From NCBI GenBank assembly GCA_023389105.1, contig JAEWEY010000002.1, positions 62,001 through 126,000 on the forward strand: a stretch of DNA of 64,000 nucleotides, in the 5' to 3' direction. The DNA comes from Pseudomonadota bacterium. Lineage in GTDB: Bacteria; Pseudomonadota; Alphaproteobacteria; Sphingomonadales; Sphingomonadaceae. Positions 27,514 through 35,606 of the stretch are shown here, piece after piece. Positions within the stretch are counted from its first letter, which is position 1, and the number at the start of each line of letters is the position of its first letter. The translations under genes were made by a program, and so were the position numbers. Under the pieces are notes generated by a model. That model did not search any database, had not been told where the DNA came from, and worked only from the letters and a program-made list of their open reading frames with translations.

Positions 27514-28123
27514 GCCCCTTGTCATTGGGGACGACGGGCAGGCCCAGCAAGTGTCGGACCATCATGGCCGAAGTGGGCGGGTCGGCCAGCCGGTTTTGCC
27601 GTGCCAGTGCAAATCCCTTGAAGGCCGTAATCAACGCTTTTGCCAATTCCATTGGCGGAAGCGCCGGGGTCTCACCGACAGCCTCGAAATAGCGCTGCAG
27701 AAACCCGCCGAGCTGTTGCTCGTGTTGTACGATCATCCGCTGATGGATCTCGCGGATTTCGGCATCGCGCCGCGACTCGATCTCCAGCTCAGCGCCAAAG
27801 GCCGGAAGACTTTCGCGCTCATCAATGCCGTCGATCCACTCGCCCAGCTTCTGCTTCAATGACGATAGATCGGCTTCGGCAGCGGCCAAAAAGGCCTCGA
27901 GTGTGCCGATATTGGACTCCACACTTTCAGCAACCAGAGCCAGGAACAGCGCGCGCTTATTAGGAAAGTGCCAGTAAACCGCGCCCTTGGTAAAACCGGC
28001 CGCAGCAGCAACCTGGTCGAGCGTCGCGGACTGGTAACCCACCTTCAAAAAAATCCGGCGCGCTTCTGCGAGCAGGCGCTGCCGGGTTTGCTGCTGATCC
28101 GCGTTTACAGAACCGGAGGGAAT
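27500..28123 (-). CDS. TetR/AcrR family transcriptional regulator with non-canonical start
   Basis: This TetR-type repressor has the recognition segment 'ATLDQVAAAAGFTKGAVYWHFPNKRALF'. The complete DNA-binding domain needs helix 1 ('TRQRLLAEARRIF'), encoded up to about 28090. Between the upstream in-frame TAG and a TTG at 28048 there is no ATG, GTG or TTG. Starting at the TTG removes helix 1. ATT at 28123, after an ACGAGG sequence, gives 207 residues, the normal family length; CTG at 28075 is another candidate. The gene follows the SDR gene on the same strand and probably controls it and the divergent exporter. Confidence 0.8.
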   Translation of the reverse strand: MPSGSVNADQQQTRQRLLAEARRIFLKVGYQSATLDQVAAAAGFTKGAVYWHFPNKRALFLALVAESVESNIGTLEAFLAAAEADLSSLKQKLGEWIDGIDERESLPAFGAELEIESRRDAEIREIHQRMIVQHEQQLGGFLQRYFEAVGETPALPPMELAKALITAFKGFALARQNRLADPPTSAMMVRHLLGLPVVPNDKGHGAT

Positions 28124-28152
28124 CGTTGTAACCTCGTGGTTAACGGTTCCTC

Positions 28153-28761
28153 TTACTGTCGACCTCCGGCCCTAAGAGCAAGACTGCTGTTCCAGTCGGT
28201 CTGAACCGCAGCCGTGCACAGGCTCTGCCATTGCCTTAACGCATCCAGAATGAGGTGGGGCGGGTCGCTCGTGCCGAACGTCAGCACCTGCATGTCGGGC
28301 CGGTTGATGGTGCTCGCCAGATCCTCGGCGGCGCGATGAAAGCCCAGCTGCGAACCAGCGTGCCGGTAGGGATCCCGTTGCGGGCCTGGGGATGCAATGT
28401 TGACGACGGTGCTTGAACTCGCGCGGACCAGCTTCGCGAACGCACTGGTCATGCGCGTCATCCCCAGCGTGCGGACGTATCCCGCGCCCGCGGCGTTCAC
28501 CAACAGGTTGCCGCACATCGGCCGGTCGTTGATCGAACGCATGAATTGCCGGACGCTGGCGTCGGACAAGACATCGAGGCCGTGGGCGTGAGCGCCGAGT
28601 TGCTCGGCGAGACGATTGACCATCATTCGGTCGATGTCGACCAGCACGAGTTCGACGTTATCGCCAGCCAAGGCGCGGGCGCACAATTCGCCGATCGCCC
28701 CGGACGCCCCGGCGACAATGGCCCGGCAGTTCGGCCCGTCGCGACCCCGAAAACGTCTCAT
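28153..28761 (-). CDS. Short-chain dehydrogenase/reductase-like protein, probably atypical
   Basis: This 202-residue Rossmann-fold protein has the nucleotide-binding motif 'IVAGASGAIGELCA' and 'LLVNAAGAGYVRT' (variant of N-N-A-G). The catalytic Tyr-x3-Lys is not recognisable: after 'NIASPGPQRDPYRHAGSQLGF' there is no Lys at the right spacing. It may be inactive or regulatory. It is divergent from the ABC exporter and shares its promoter region with TetR-type palindromes. I chose ATG 28761; an upstream ATG at 28776 is possible. Confidence 0.75.
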   Translation of the reverse strand: MRRFRGRDGPNCRAIVAGASGAIGELCARALAGDNVELVLVDIDRMMVNRLAEQLGAHAHGLDVLSDASVRQFMRSINDRPMCGNLLVNAAGAGYVRTLGMTRMTSAFAKLVRASSSTVVNIASPGPQRDPYRHAGSQLGFHRAAEDLASTINRPDMQVLTFGTSDPPHLILDALRQWQSLCTAAVQTDWNSSLALRAGGRQ

Positions 28762-28782
28762 TGAATGATGCGCCACACAGTC

Positions 28783-28812
28783 ATGTAACCGATTACATAC
28801 CTAGCAGTATGT
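28783..28812. promoter_or_regulatory. Overlapping palindromes, candidate TetR operator between SDR and ABC genes
   Basis: Two inverted repeats overlap: ATGTAA-CCGA-TTACAT (28783-28798), and ACATAC (28795-28800) with GTATGT (28807-28812) around CTAGCA. ACATAC/GTATGT arms resemble known TetR/AcrR-type operators. The site lies in the divergent region between the SDR start (28761) and the ABC exporter start (28903), next to the TetR gene, which makes local autoregulation plausible. Confidence 0.55.
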
Positions 28813-28902
28813 GATTACCAAGCGTTGACGTTCGGTGAATACGATGAATTGAACGATGGTGCGGCGAGCGGAGCGGAAGTGTTGATCGAGGTTAAAGGTG
28901 TC

Positions 28903-29841
28903 ATGGCTGTTTCCAGCGCGTTCGCCGTTGAGGCTCAAGACCTGGTCAAAGATTTCGGCGACACGCGGGCCGTTGACGGGGTCAGCCTGGCGGTCCCGAC
29001 CGGCTCGATTTTCGGCCTCCTTGGACCCAATGGCGCCGGCAAGACGACGACGCTGCGAATGCTGCTGGGGATCATCGACCCGTCCAGTGGAAGCCGGACG
29101 GTCCTGGGCCGTTCACGGCCCATCGATGCCGCGCCGGAGATCGGCTATCTCCCGGAAGAACGGGGGCTGTACCCGGCAATGCACGCCCGCGATGCGATTG
29201 CATTCATGGGCGCGCTGCGCGGCTTGCCCGTCGCCGAAGGACGGCGCCGCGCGGATGCGCTGTTGTTGGAACACAATCTCGGGGAATGGGCCAGAAAACC
29301 GATCCGGAATCTCTCGAAGGGCATGGCGCAAACCGTGCAGTTGCTGGGGACGATCGTCCACAAGCCGCGGCTGATCGTTCTCGACGAGCCATTTTCAGGC
29401 CTGGATGCGATCAATCAGGCGCGCTTGGAAGAGATGATCCGGCGAGAGGCCCAGGGCGGAGTGACCGTGATTTTCTCGACTCACGTCATCGCCCATGCGG
29501 AGCGCCTGTGTGAGCAGATCGCCATTATCGCCAAGGGCAAGGTCGCGTTCGACGGCCGGGTTGACGAGGCTCGCGCCCGGCTCCGGCCGATCGTGCGCTT
29601 GCGAACACGCGCTGTCGACGGTCCGTGGTGCGCCGCAATTCCGGCGGGCGCGTTGAAAGATGGGGGCGAATTCGTTTTCGAACTGCCGGCCGGCGGGCCC
29701 GAGCCACTTCTCAAGGCGCTGATCGACGGTGGGGCCGGGATCGAGACGCTGGCGATCGAACGGCCGGGACTGCACGATGCGTTCGTTTCTATCGCCGGTG
29801 ATGCCGCCGCCGCGGCCATGGGCCAGGAGAAGGCCGCATGA
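28903..29841 (+). CDS. ABC transporter ATP-binding protein (NatA-like)
   Basis: This 312-residue ATPase of the ABC-2 export class has Walker A 'GLLGPNGAGKTT', signature 'NLSKGMAQ' (an S-K-G-M variant of LSGGQ), Walker B 'RLIVLDEPFSGLD' and the His switch 'STHV'. It resembles NatA-type export ATPases and has the C-terminal regulatory extension of that group. I chose ATG 28903, because the 26 residues upstream are not conserved and lie in the operator region. It overlaps the permease gene start by four bases. Confidence 0.9.
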   Translation: MAVSSAFAVEAQDLVKDFGDTRAVDGVSLAVPTGSIFGLLGPNGAGKTTTLRMLLGIIDPSSGSRTVLGRSRPIDAAPEIGYLPEERGLYPAMHARDAIAFMGALRGLPVAEGRRRADALLLEHNLGEWARKPIRNLSKGMAQTVQLLGTIVHKPRLIVLDEPFSGLDAINQARLEEMIRREAQGGVTVIFSTHVIAHAERLCEQIAIIAKGKVAFDGRVDEARARLRPIVRLRTRAVDGPWCAAIPAGALKDGGEFVFELPAGGPEPLLKALIDGGAGIETLAIERPGLHDAFVSIAGDAAAAAMGQEKAA

Positions 29842-31037
29842 CCCGCTTTTTCCGCTCCGCCTTTGTCATTGCCCGGCGCGACTTCTCGGCGACGGTATTG
29901 TCGAAAGCCTTCATCTTTTTCCTACTCGCGCCTCTATTCCCACTGCTGTTCGGGGGGGTCTTCAGCTCCATCAGCGCACGAGTAGCGGCGCAGAACCACC
30001 GGCCCGTCGTGGCAGTGATCGGCGACAAGTCGGACTTCGCCAGGCTGACCGCCGCGCGAGAGCAAGTGGCGCGGGCCGTCGGGGACGAGCATCTCGTGTC
30101 CCTGGTCCGATACGCACCCGAGCTCGATCTCGCCGCGCAACAGAAGCATCTTCTCAACAGCCCCGCGCCGCCTATCCGCGCGGTTCTCAGCGGTGGCTTG
30201 GACGATCCGCGCTTGGTCGGCGCGCTTGCGAATGATGGCGACACGGTCGGGCAGTTGCAGCTGATCATCTCAAACGCTCGCGTGGGAGCGGCGACACGCG
30301 AGCCCGACTTCGCGGTACACGACGATGCGCCTTCGTCCGGCGCGATCAACAGTCAGCGGACGGATACCGCGCAGATCGCGCAGACCATCCTGTTCATCCT
30401 GACCCTGATGCTCTCGACCATGGTGCTGTCGCAGCTCATCGAGGAAAAATCGAACAAGGTGATCGAGGTCATCGCGGCCGCGATCCCGATCGACGCAATG
30501 TTCGTCGGCAAGTTGTTCGCGATGCTCTCAGCTTCGGTGCTGGCCCTGCTGGTGTGGATGAACTGCGGCGCACTGCTGATCCAGTTCGTCAAGACTGGCG
30601 GGGTTTCAACGCTGCCCGTGCCCGCCGTCGGCTGGCCAATCTTCCTGACACTGTCGGTCATCTATTTCGGAATGAACTACCTGCTGTTCGGCGCGGCCTT
30701 TCTGATGATCGGCGCGCAGGCCTCGACCGCCCGCGAAGTGCAGACCATGTCTCTTCCGGCGACCTTCGCGCAGGTTCTCCTGTTTGGCTTCGCCGCCCGC
30801 TCGGTCGGCAACCCAGATTCGCTCGGCGGGATCGCGGCAGCAATCTTCCCGCTGTCGTCGCCAATGGCGATGATCGCGCGGGCGGCGGAGGACCCTCGGT
30901 TGTGGCCGCACCTCGCAGGCATGGTCTGGCAAGCGGTGTGGATCGCCGTCATCCTTCGCTTCGGCGCCCAGCTTTTCCGCCGGACCGTTCTCAAGTCCGG
31001 TCCGCGTCAACCGTGGTGGAAGTTCGGCCGGGCTTAG
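29838..31037 (+). CDS. ABC-2 type transporter permease (NatB-like)
   Basis: This 399-residue inner-membrane protein has one N-terminal helix (about 25-45), a large extracytoplasmic domain (45-175), and a cluster of five or six helices from about 180 to the end ('QTILFILTLMLSTMVLSQLIEEKSNKVIEVIAAA' is the NatB/YhaP motif region). It pairs with the upstream ATPase to form an exporter. The substrate is unknown; NatAB is a Na+ exporter in Bacillus, but that should not be assumed here. Confidence 0.88.
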   Translation: MTRFFRSAFVIARRDFSATVLSKAFIFFLLAPLFPLLFGGVFSSISARVAAQNHRPVVAVIGDKSDFARLTAAREQVARAVGDEHLVSLVRYAPELDLAAQQKHLLNSPAPPIRAVLSGGLDDPRLVGALANDGDTVGQLQLIISNARVGAATREPDFAVHDDAPSSGAINSQRTDTAQIAQTILFILTLMLSTMVLSQLIEEKSNKVIEVIAAAIPIDAMFVGKLFAMLSASVLALLVWMNCGALLIQFVKTGGVSTLPVPAVGWPIFLTLSVIYFGMNYLLFGAAFLMIGAQASTAREVQTMSLPATFAQVLLFGFAARSVGNPDSLGGIAAAIFPLSSPMAMIARAAEDPRLWPHLAGMVWQAVWIAVILRFGAQLFRRTVLKSGPRQPWWKFGRA

Positions 31038-31777
31038 CCGATCGCCTCGCGCGCCATTTCAGTTAGCTTTGCCATCAGCGCGCGGTGCGGGAAGGGGCCG
31101 TGGCTGATCCGGGCCACACCCGCGTCCGCCCAGATCTTTTTGTCCGGCGCGCCCGGGAAGGCGATCACGTTCAGCGGAAGTGGCACCGCGGCGACGATGC
31201 GCTCGATTTGCGCCGGATCGGAGAGGCGCGGCACGAAGAATCCGCTCGCGCCCGCGTCCGCGAAAGCCTTGCCACGCTCGATGACCTTCTCGACGAGCGC
31301 TTCGTCATAGTTCTGCGTTTTCAGGAACAGGTCCGTCCGCGCGTTGATGAAGAAGTCGCTGCCCACGGCATCGCGAATCGCGCGGATACGGCGGGCCTGC
31401 CCGTCCAGCGGCTGAAGACCCTCGCCGCCAATCACCTGATCTTCGAAGTTGCATCCGACTGCGCCTGTTTCCTTCAGTCGCGCAACGTTGGCAGCGCCCT
31501 CGGCTGGGTCGATCGAATAGGCGCTTTCGAAGTCCACCGTCAGTGGCACGTCGACGGCGCCGACAATCCGCCGCGCATTGTCGAAAACGAAATCCATCGG
31601 CACCTGCTCACCGTCGGGCCAGCCATTGGCATCAGCGACGGGATGGCTGCCCGTTGCCAACGCTCGGGCGCCAGCCTCGACCACCGCGAGCGCACTTCCC
31701 ACGTCCCAAATATTGTAGAGGACCACAGGATTGCCGGGCTGGTGGAGCGCCGCAAAGGTCTGGAAATCTTTCGCCAT
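31034..31777 (-). CDS. Isocitrate lyase/PEP mutase family protein
   Basis: This 247-residue TIM barrel of the PEP-mutase/isocitrate lyase superfamily has 'NIWDVGSALAVVEAGARALATGS' at the start, 'DFESAY' (metal-binding Asp and Glu), 'GAVGCNFED', and 'FFINARTDLF'. The catalytic Cys loop of isocitrate lyase (KKCGH) is not present, so a C-C lyase for a small 2-oxo acid, or an oxaloacetate-type lyase, is more likely. The substrate is unknown. It is divergent from pstS, and its start is 49 bases from the PHO-like element. Confidence 0.85.
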   Translation of the reverse strand: MAKDFQTFAALHQPGNPVVLYNIWDVGSALAVVEAGARALATGSHPVADANGWPDGEQVPMDFVFDNARRIVGAVDVPLTVDFESAYSIDPAEGAANVARLKETGAVGCNFEDQVIGGEGLQPLDGQARRIRAIRDAVGSDFFINARTDLFLKTQNYDEALVEKVIERGKAFADAGASGFFVPRLSDPAQIERIVAAVPLPLNVIAFPGAPDKKIWADAGVARISHGPFPHRALMAKLTEMAREAIG

Positions 31778-31825
31778 TGCGGTGGACTACGCCTGTTGTC
31801 GTGCCGCGCGCAATCGGCGGGACCC

Positions 31826-31876
31826 ATGTCACAAAACTGCAATCGAACCGTCACGCGGGGTTCGCCGAACTGTCGT
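31826..31876 (+). promoter_or_regulatory. PHO-box-like array upstream of pstS
   Basis: Heptamers spaced exactly 11 bases apart run from 31826: ATGTCAC, CTGCAAT, CCGTCAC, GGTTCGC, CTGTCGT. The first two with their AAAA spacer match the elements upstream of the TonB receptor and the secreted protein at 43595. They resemble the E. coli PhoB box of two CTGTCAT-type heptamers at 11-base pitch. The array lies 42-92 bases before the pstS GTG. PhoB control of pst is well established in other proteobacteria. Confidence 0.7.
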
Positions 31877-31917
31877 TAGGGCGGAATTGCAAATCACGAC
31901 ATTGCGGAGAACTGCTC

Positions 31918-32958
31918 GTGCACAAGAATTTGGTTGCGCTGCCCCTCGTCGCGCTGGTCGCGGCCTGCGGATCGAACGGCGGCGGGTCGAGCGGCTCGAT
32001 TAGCGACATCCGCGTGGTCGGCTCTTCGACCGTCTATCCCTTCACCAAGGCGGTCGCGGAAGAATTCATGCGCGCCAACCCGGGCGTCGGCGTCACCGTC
32101 GAATCGACCGGCACGGGTGCCGGCATGAAGCTATTCTGCGCCGGCGTCGGCAGCCAATTCCCCGACGTCGAGGACGCGTCGCGCGAAATGAAGAAGAGCG
32201 AGTACGACAGCTGCCAGAAGAATGGCGTGAAGAGCGTCATCGAGGTTCCGGTCGGCATCGACGGCCTGACGATCATCGAATCGAACCAGGGTCCGGCGAT
32301 GAACCTGACGCAAGCCGATATTTACAAGGCGCTGGCCGCCAATCCGTTCGGCAAGGGCCCGAACAAGGCGCAGACCTGGAAGGACGTCAATCCGGCGCTG
32401 CCCTCGATCAAAATCCGCGTGCTCGGTCCGCCGCCGACGTCCGGCACCCGCGACAGCCTCGCCGACCTCTACCTCGAAAAGGGCTGCGACACCGATCCGG
32501 CGATGAAGGCGCTTAAGAAGAGCAACGAGGACCAGCACAAGCAGGTCTGCACCAAGATCCGCGAAGATGGTGCGTATGTCGAAGCCGGCGAGAACGACAA
32601 TCTGCTAGTGCAGAAGGTCGCCGCCGATGCAGGGACCCTCGGCGTTCTCGGCTACTCGTACCTCGAGCAGAACGCGGACAAGATTCGGCCGGTGACGATC
32701 GCCGGCGTGGCGCCGACCGAGGCGACCATCGCCAACCTCAGCTACCCCGGCGCGCGGAAACTGTATGTCTACGTGAAGGGCGAGCACATGGCCGCCAAGC
32801 CCAAACTGCGCGACTTCATCGCACAATATGCGAAGATGTGGAGCACCGGCGGGCCGCTCGAGCGCCGCGGCCTCGTGCCGTTCGCTGGTGCGGACGCCAC
32901 CGCAGCGACACAGCAGTCGACGGCGCTGAAGCCGCTCGACGCCAGCATCCTCAAGTAA
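31918..32958 (+). CDS. pstS: Phosphate ABC transporter substrate-binding protein PstS
   Basis: This 346-residue phosphate-binding lipoprotein begins with GTG 31918 behind GGAGA and has a lipobox near 'LVALVAACGS'. Phosphate-binding segments are 'VVGSSTVYPFTKAVAEEF', 'ESTGTGAGMKLF' and 'PTSGTRDSLADL'. It captures phosphate in the periplasm for PstCAB. A PHO-box-like array precedes it. Several Cys pairs suggest a disulfide-stabilised domain, as in other sphingomonad PstS proteins. It begins the pst-pho operon. Confidence 0.95.
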   Translation: MHKNLVALPLVALVAACGSNGGGSSGSISDIRVVGSSTVYPFTKAVAEEFMRANPGVGVTVESTGTGAGMKLFCAGVGSQFPDVEDASREMKKSEYDSCQKNGVKSVIEVPVGIDGLTIIESNQGPAMNLTQADIYKALAANPFGKGPNKAQTWKDVNPALPSIKIRVLGPPPTSGTRDSLADLYLEKGCDTDPAMKALKKSNEDQHKQVCTKIREDGAYVEAGENDNLLVQKVAADAGTLGVLGYSYLEQNADKIRPVTIAGVAPTEATIANLSYPGARKLYVYVKGEHMAAKPKLRDFIAQYAKMWSTGGPLERRGLVPFAGADATAATQQSTALKPLDASILK

Positions 32959-32980
32959 CGCTGGATCGCGGGGACCTGAG

Positions 32981-34360
32981 ATGAGCCTTGGCATCGCGCT
33001 CGTCGCGATCCTGCTCATTGCCGCCGGAGCCGGTTGGCTCGGCTTCAGCCGTGCGCGTGGGTTGCGCACGGCAGGCCGGCTGCATTCGCTGCCGGTCTAT
33101 CATGGCGCCTATGCGCTGCTGTGGGCGGCAATCCCCGCGCTGCTGATCCTTGCGGTTTGGGCACCGGTCCAATCGGGGCTGGTCCGCCAGTCGGTGCTAT
33201 CGAGCCCCGAGGGACGGGCTCTCCCGACGTTCGACATGCAGCGGGACGCGATTGTCGCTGAAGCCACGGACATCGCGCACGGCCGCCTGCAACAAGGCTA
33301 TAACGCTCAGTCTACGACCCTCGCCCCGCGCGTCCGCGACGCCGAGCAGCGCTATGCGCTGATCGGTGGTCTCGCCGCGATTGCGGCGGGACTGGTGGCG
33401 GCGGGGCTCGCCCTCCGCCGCAGCGCGCCCCAGTTTCGCGCCCGCACCGGCGTCGAGCGCTGGCTCATGGTCCTCCTGTTCGCGGCCTCGCTGATCGCGA
33501 TCCTGACCACCCTCGGCATTTTGCTTTCACTGATGTTCGAGAGCCTGCGTTTCTTCCGTCTGGTGCCCGTCCAGACCTTCCTGTTCGGCCTCGACTGGAG
33601 CCCGCAGACCGCGCTTCGCGCTGACCAGGCCGGCTCGTCCGGCGCGTTCGGCTCGATCCCCCTGATGTGGGGCACCTTCTTCATCGGCGCGATCATCGCG
33701 ATGATCGTCGCGGTGCCGCTTGGCCTGATGAGCGCCATCTATCTTACGCAATATGCGCCGCCGCGCCTGCGGTCGTGGCTCAAGCCGATCCTGGAAATTC
33801 TCGCGGGCGTGCCGACTGTGGTCTACGGTTATTTCGCCGCACTGACCGTCGCGCCGGCGGTTCGCGATTTCGGCCTGGCCATCGGTATCAGCTCGGCGAG
33901 CAGCGAAAGCGCGCTCGCCGCGGGCCTCGTCATGGGCATCATGATCATTCCGTTCATCAGCTCGATGGCCGACGATTCGATTGCCGCCGTGCCGCAGGCT
34001 ATGCGAGACGGCAGCCTGGCGATGGGCGCGACGACTTCGGAAACGATCCGCAAGGTTCTGCTCCCGTCAGCGCTGCCTGGCGTGATGGGCGGCATCCTCC
34101 TCGCGGTCAGCCGAGCCATCGGCGAGACGATGATCGTAGTGATGGCTGCGGGCCTCGCCGCCAATCTTACCGCGAATCCATTCCATAGCGTCACGACCGT
34201 GACGACGCAGATCGTCCAGCTGCTGACGGGCGACCAGGAATTCGACAGCGCCAAGACGCTGGCCGCCTTCGCGCTGGGCCTTGCGCTGTTCCTGATCACC
34301 CTCCTGCTCAACCTCATCGCGCTGCGCATCGTGCGCCGCTACCGGGAACAATATGAGTAG
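32981..34360 (+). CDS. pstC: Phosphate ABC transporter permease PstC
   Basis: This 459-residue inner-membrane permease has an extended N-terminal part with two or more helices (about 5-25, 40-60, 120-140) before the six-helix permease core beginning near 165. 'IPLMWGTFFIGAIIAMIVAVPLGLMSAIYLTQYA' and the 'EILAGVPTVVYGYFA' loop are PstC hallmarks; 'MAMGATTSETIRKVLLPSALPGVMGG' is the EAA-like loop contacting PstB. The gene overlaps pstA by eight bases. Confidence 0.94.
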   Translation: MSLGIALVAILLIAAGAGWLGFSRARGLRTAGRLHSLPVYHGAYALLWAAIPALLILAVWAPVQSGLVRQSVLSSPEGRALPTFDMQRDAIVAEATDIAHGRLQQGYNAQSTTLAPRVRDAEQRYALIGGLAAIAAGLVAAGLALRRSAPQFRARTGVERWLMVLLFAASLIAILTTLGILLSLMFESLRFFRLVPVQTFLFGLDWSPQTALRADQAGSSGAFGSIPLMWGTFFIGAIIAMIVAVPLGLMSAIYLTQYAPPRLRSWLKPILEILAGVPTVVYGYFAALTVAPAVRDFGLAIGISSASSESALAAGLVMGIMIIPFISSMADDSIAAVPQAMRDGSLAMGATTSETIRKVLLPSALPGVMGGILLAVSRAIGETMIVVMAAGLAANLTANPFHSVTTVTTQIVQLLTGDQEFDSAKTLAAFALGLALFLITLLLNLIALRIVRRYREQYE

Positions 34361-35606
34361 CGCCGCCCCCAGCCGCTGGACCGGCGATGCGATGAAGAAG
34401 CGCGTCCGCCGCCGCTATGCGTCGGAACGCTGGTTCAAGTCGCTCGGCTTTGGCGCCGTGGCGCTTTCCGTGCTGTTCCTCGCTTTCCTGCTGGTGGCCA
34501 TGGCGTCGCGCGGCTTCGGCGGGTTCGTGCATTATGAAGCCCGCCTGCCGATCGACTTCGTGCGCAGCGACCTGTTCCTCGATCCGGCTGCCTTGCGCGG
34601 TCCTGACGCCGCTCAGGCGGTTGCCGGTGCAGACCTTGCAGGCGCCATCTCCAAGGCTGCCGTGGCCGCTTACGGGCCATCGGCGTCCCAATTGTTCGGC
34701 GATGCCGCCGCGCGGAAGCTGGGCGACGCCATCGTCGCAAATCCGGATTTGCTCGCAGGTCGGCAGACGTTCTGGCTGCCGGTCAACAGCAACGTCGACG
34801 TCGCTGCCAAGGGTGAGGGCGACGCAGCATCCGAAAGACTCGCCGAACTGGTGGGCAAGCATGATGCCCTCCGCGGCGCGTTCAACGCGCAATTCCTCAC
34901 CGCGTCAGATTCCACCGACAGCTCCTCGGTAGGCGTGTGGGGCGCACTGAAGGGCACGTTCCTGACGATCCTCGTTACCATGCTGCTGGCGTTCCCGGTT
35001 GGCGTCCTCGCCGCCATCTATCTCGAGGAATTCGCGCCGCGGAATCGCTGGACCGATGCGATCGAGGTCTCGATCAACAACCTCGCCGCGGTTCCGTCGA
35101 TCATCTTCGGCCTGCTGGGCCTAGCGGTATTTCTCAACGTCATGAACCTGCCGCGATCGGCTCCGCTGGTCGGTGGCCTGACGCTGGCGCTGATGACCAT
35201 GCCGGTCATCGTCATCGCCGGCCGCAACGCCATCAAGACCGTGCCGCCCTCAATCCGCGACGCGGCGCTCGGCGTCGGCGCATCCAAGATGCAGGTGGTC
35301 TTCCACCACGTCCTGCCGCTGTCGCTGCCCGGCATTCTGACCGGGACGATCATCGGCATGGCCCGCGCGCTCGGGGAGACCGCGCCGTTGCTGATGATTG
35401 GCATGCGCGCCTTCATCGCGGCGCCGCCGGGCGGCATCACGCAACCGGCGACTGTGTTGCCGGTTCAGATCTTCCTCTGGTCGGACGAAGTCGACCGCGG
35501 CTTCGTCGAGAAGACCAGCGCGGCGATCATCGTCCTCCTGCTCTTCATGCTCGTCATGAACGGGCTCGCAATCTACCTTCGCAACCGCTTCGAGCGCCGC
35601 TGGTGA
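34353..35606 (+). CDS. pstA: Phosphate ABC transporter permease PstA
   Basis: This 417-residue permease has the N-terminal DUF3333-type extension (one helix near 30-55, then about 120 residues outside the membrane), followed by the permease core from residue 195: 'GALKGTFLTILVTMLLAFPVGVLAAIYLEEFA', 'NNLAAVPSIIFGLLGLA', and the ATPase-contact loop 'DAALGVGASKMQVVFHHVLPLSLPG'. It forms the phosphate channel with PstC. The stop overlaps the pstB start (TGATG). Confidence 0.94.
   Translation: MSSAAPSRWTGDAMKKRVRRRYASERWFKSLGFGAVALSVLFLAFLLVAMASRGFGGFVHYEARLPIDFVRSDLFLDPAALRGPDAAQAVAGADLAGAISKAAVAAYGPSASQLFGDAAARKLGDAIVANPDLLAGRQTFWLPVNSNVDVAAKGEGDAASERLAELVGKHDALRGAFNAQFLTASDSTDSSSVGVWGALKGTFLTILVTMLLAFPVGVLAAIYLEEFAPRNRWTDAIEVSINNLAAVPSIIFGLLGLAVFLNVMNLPRSAPLVGGLTLALMTMPVIVIAGRNAIKTVPPSIRDAALGVGASKMQVVFHHVLPLSLPGILTGTIIGMARALGETAPLLMIGMRAFIAAPPGGITQPATVLPVQIFLWSDEVDRGFVEKTSAAIIVLLLFMLVMNGLAIYLRNRFERRW

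Noticed and set aside
34937..35605. Upstream extension of the pstB frame through pstA
   Set aside because: It is out of frame with pstA coding sequence and adds no conserved residues; ATG 35606 is coupled to the pstA stop.
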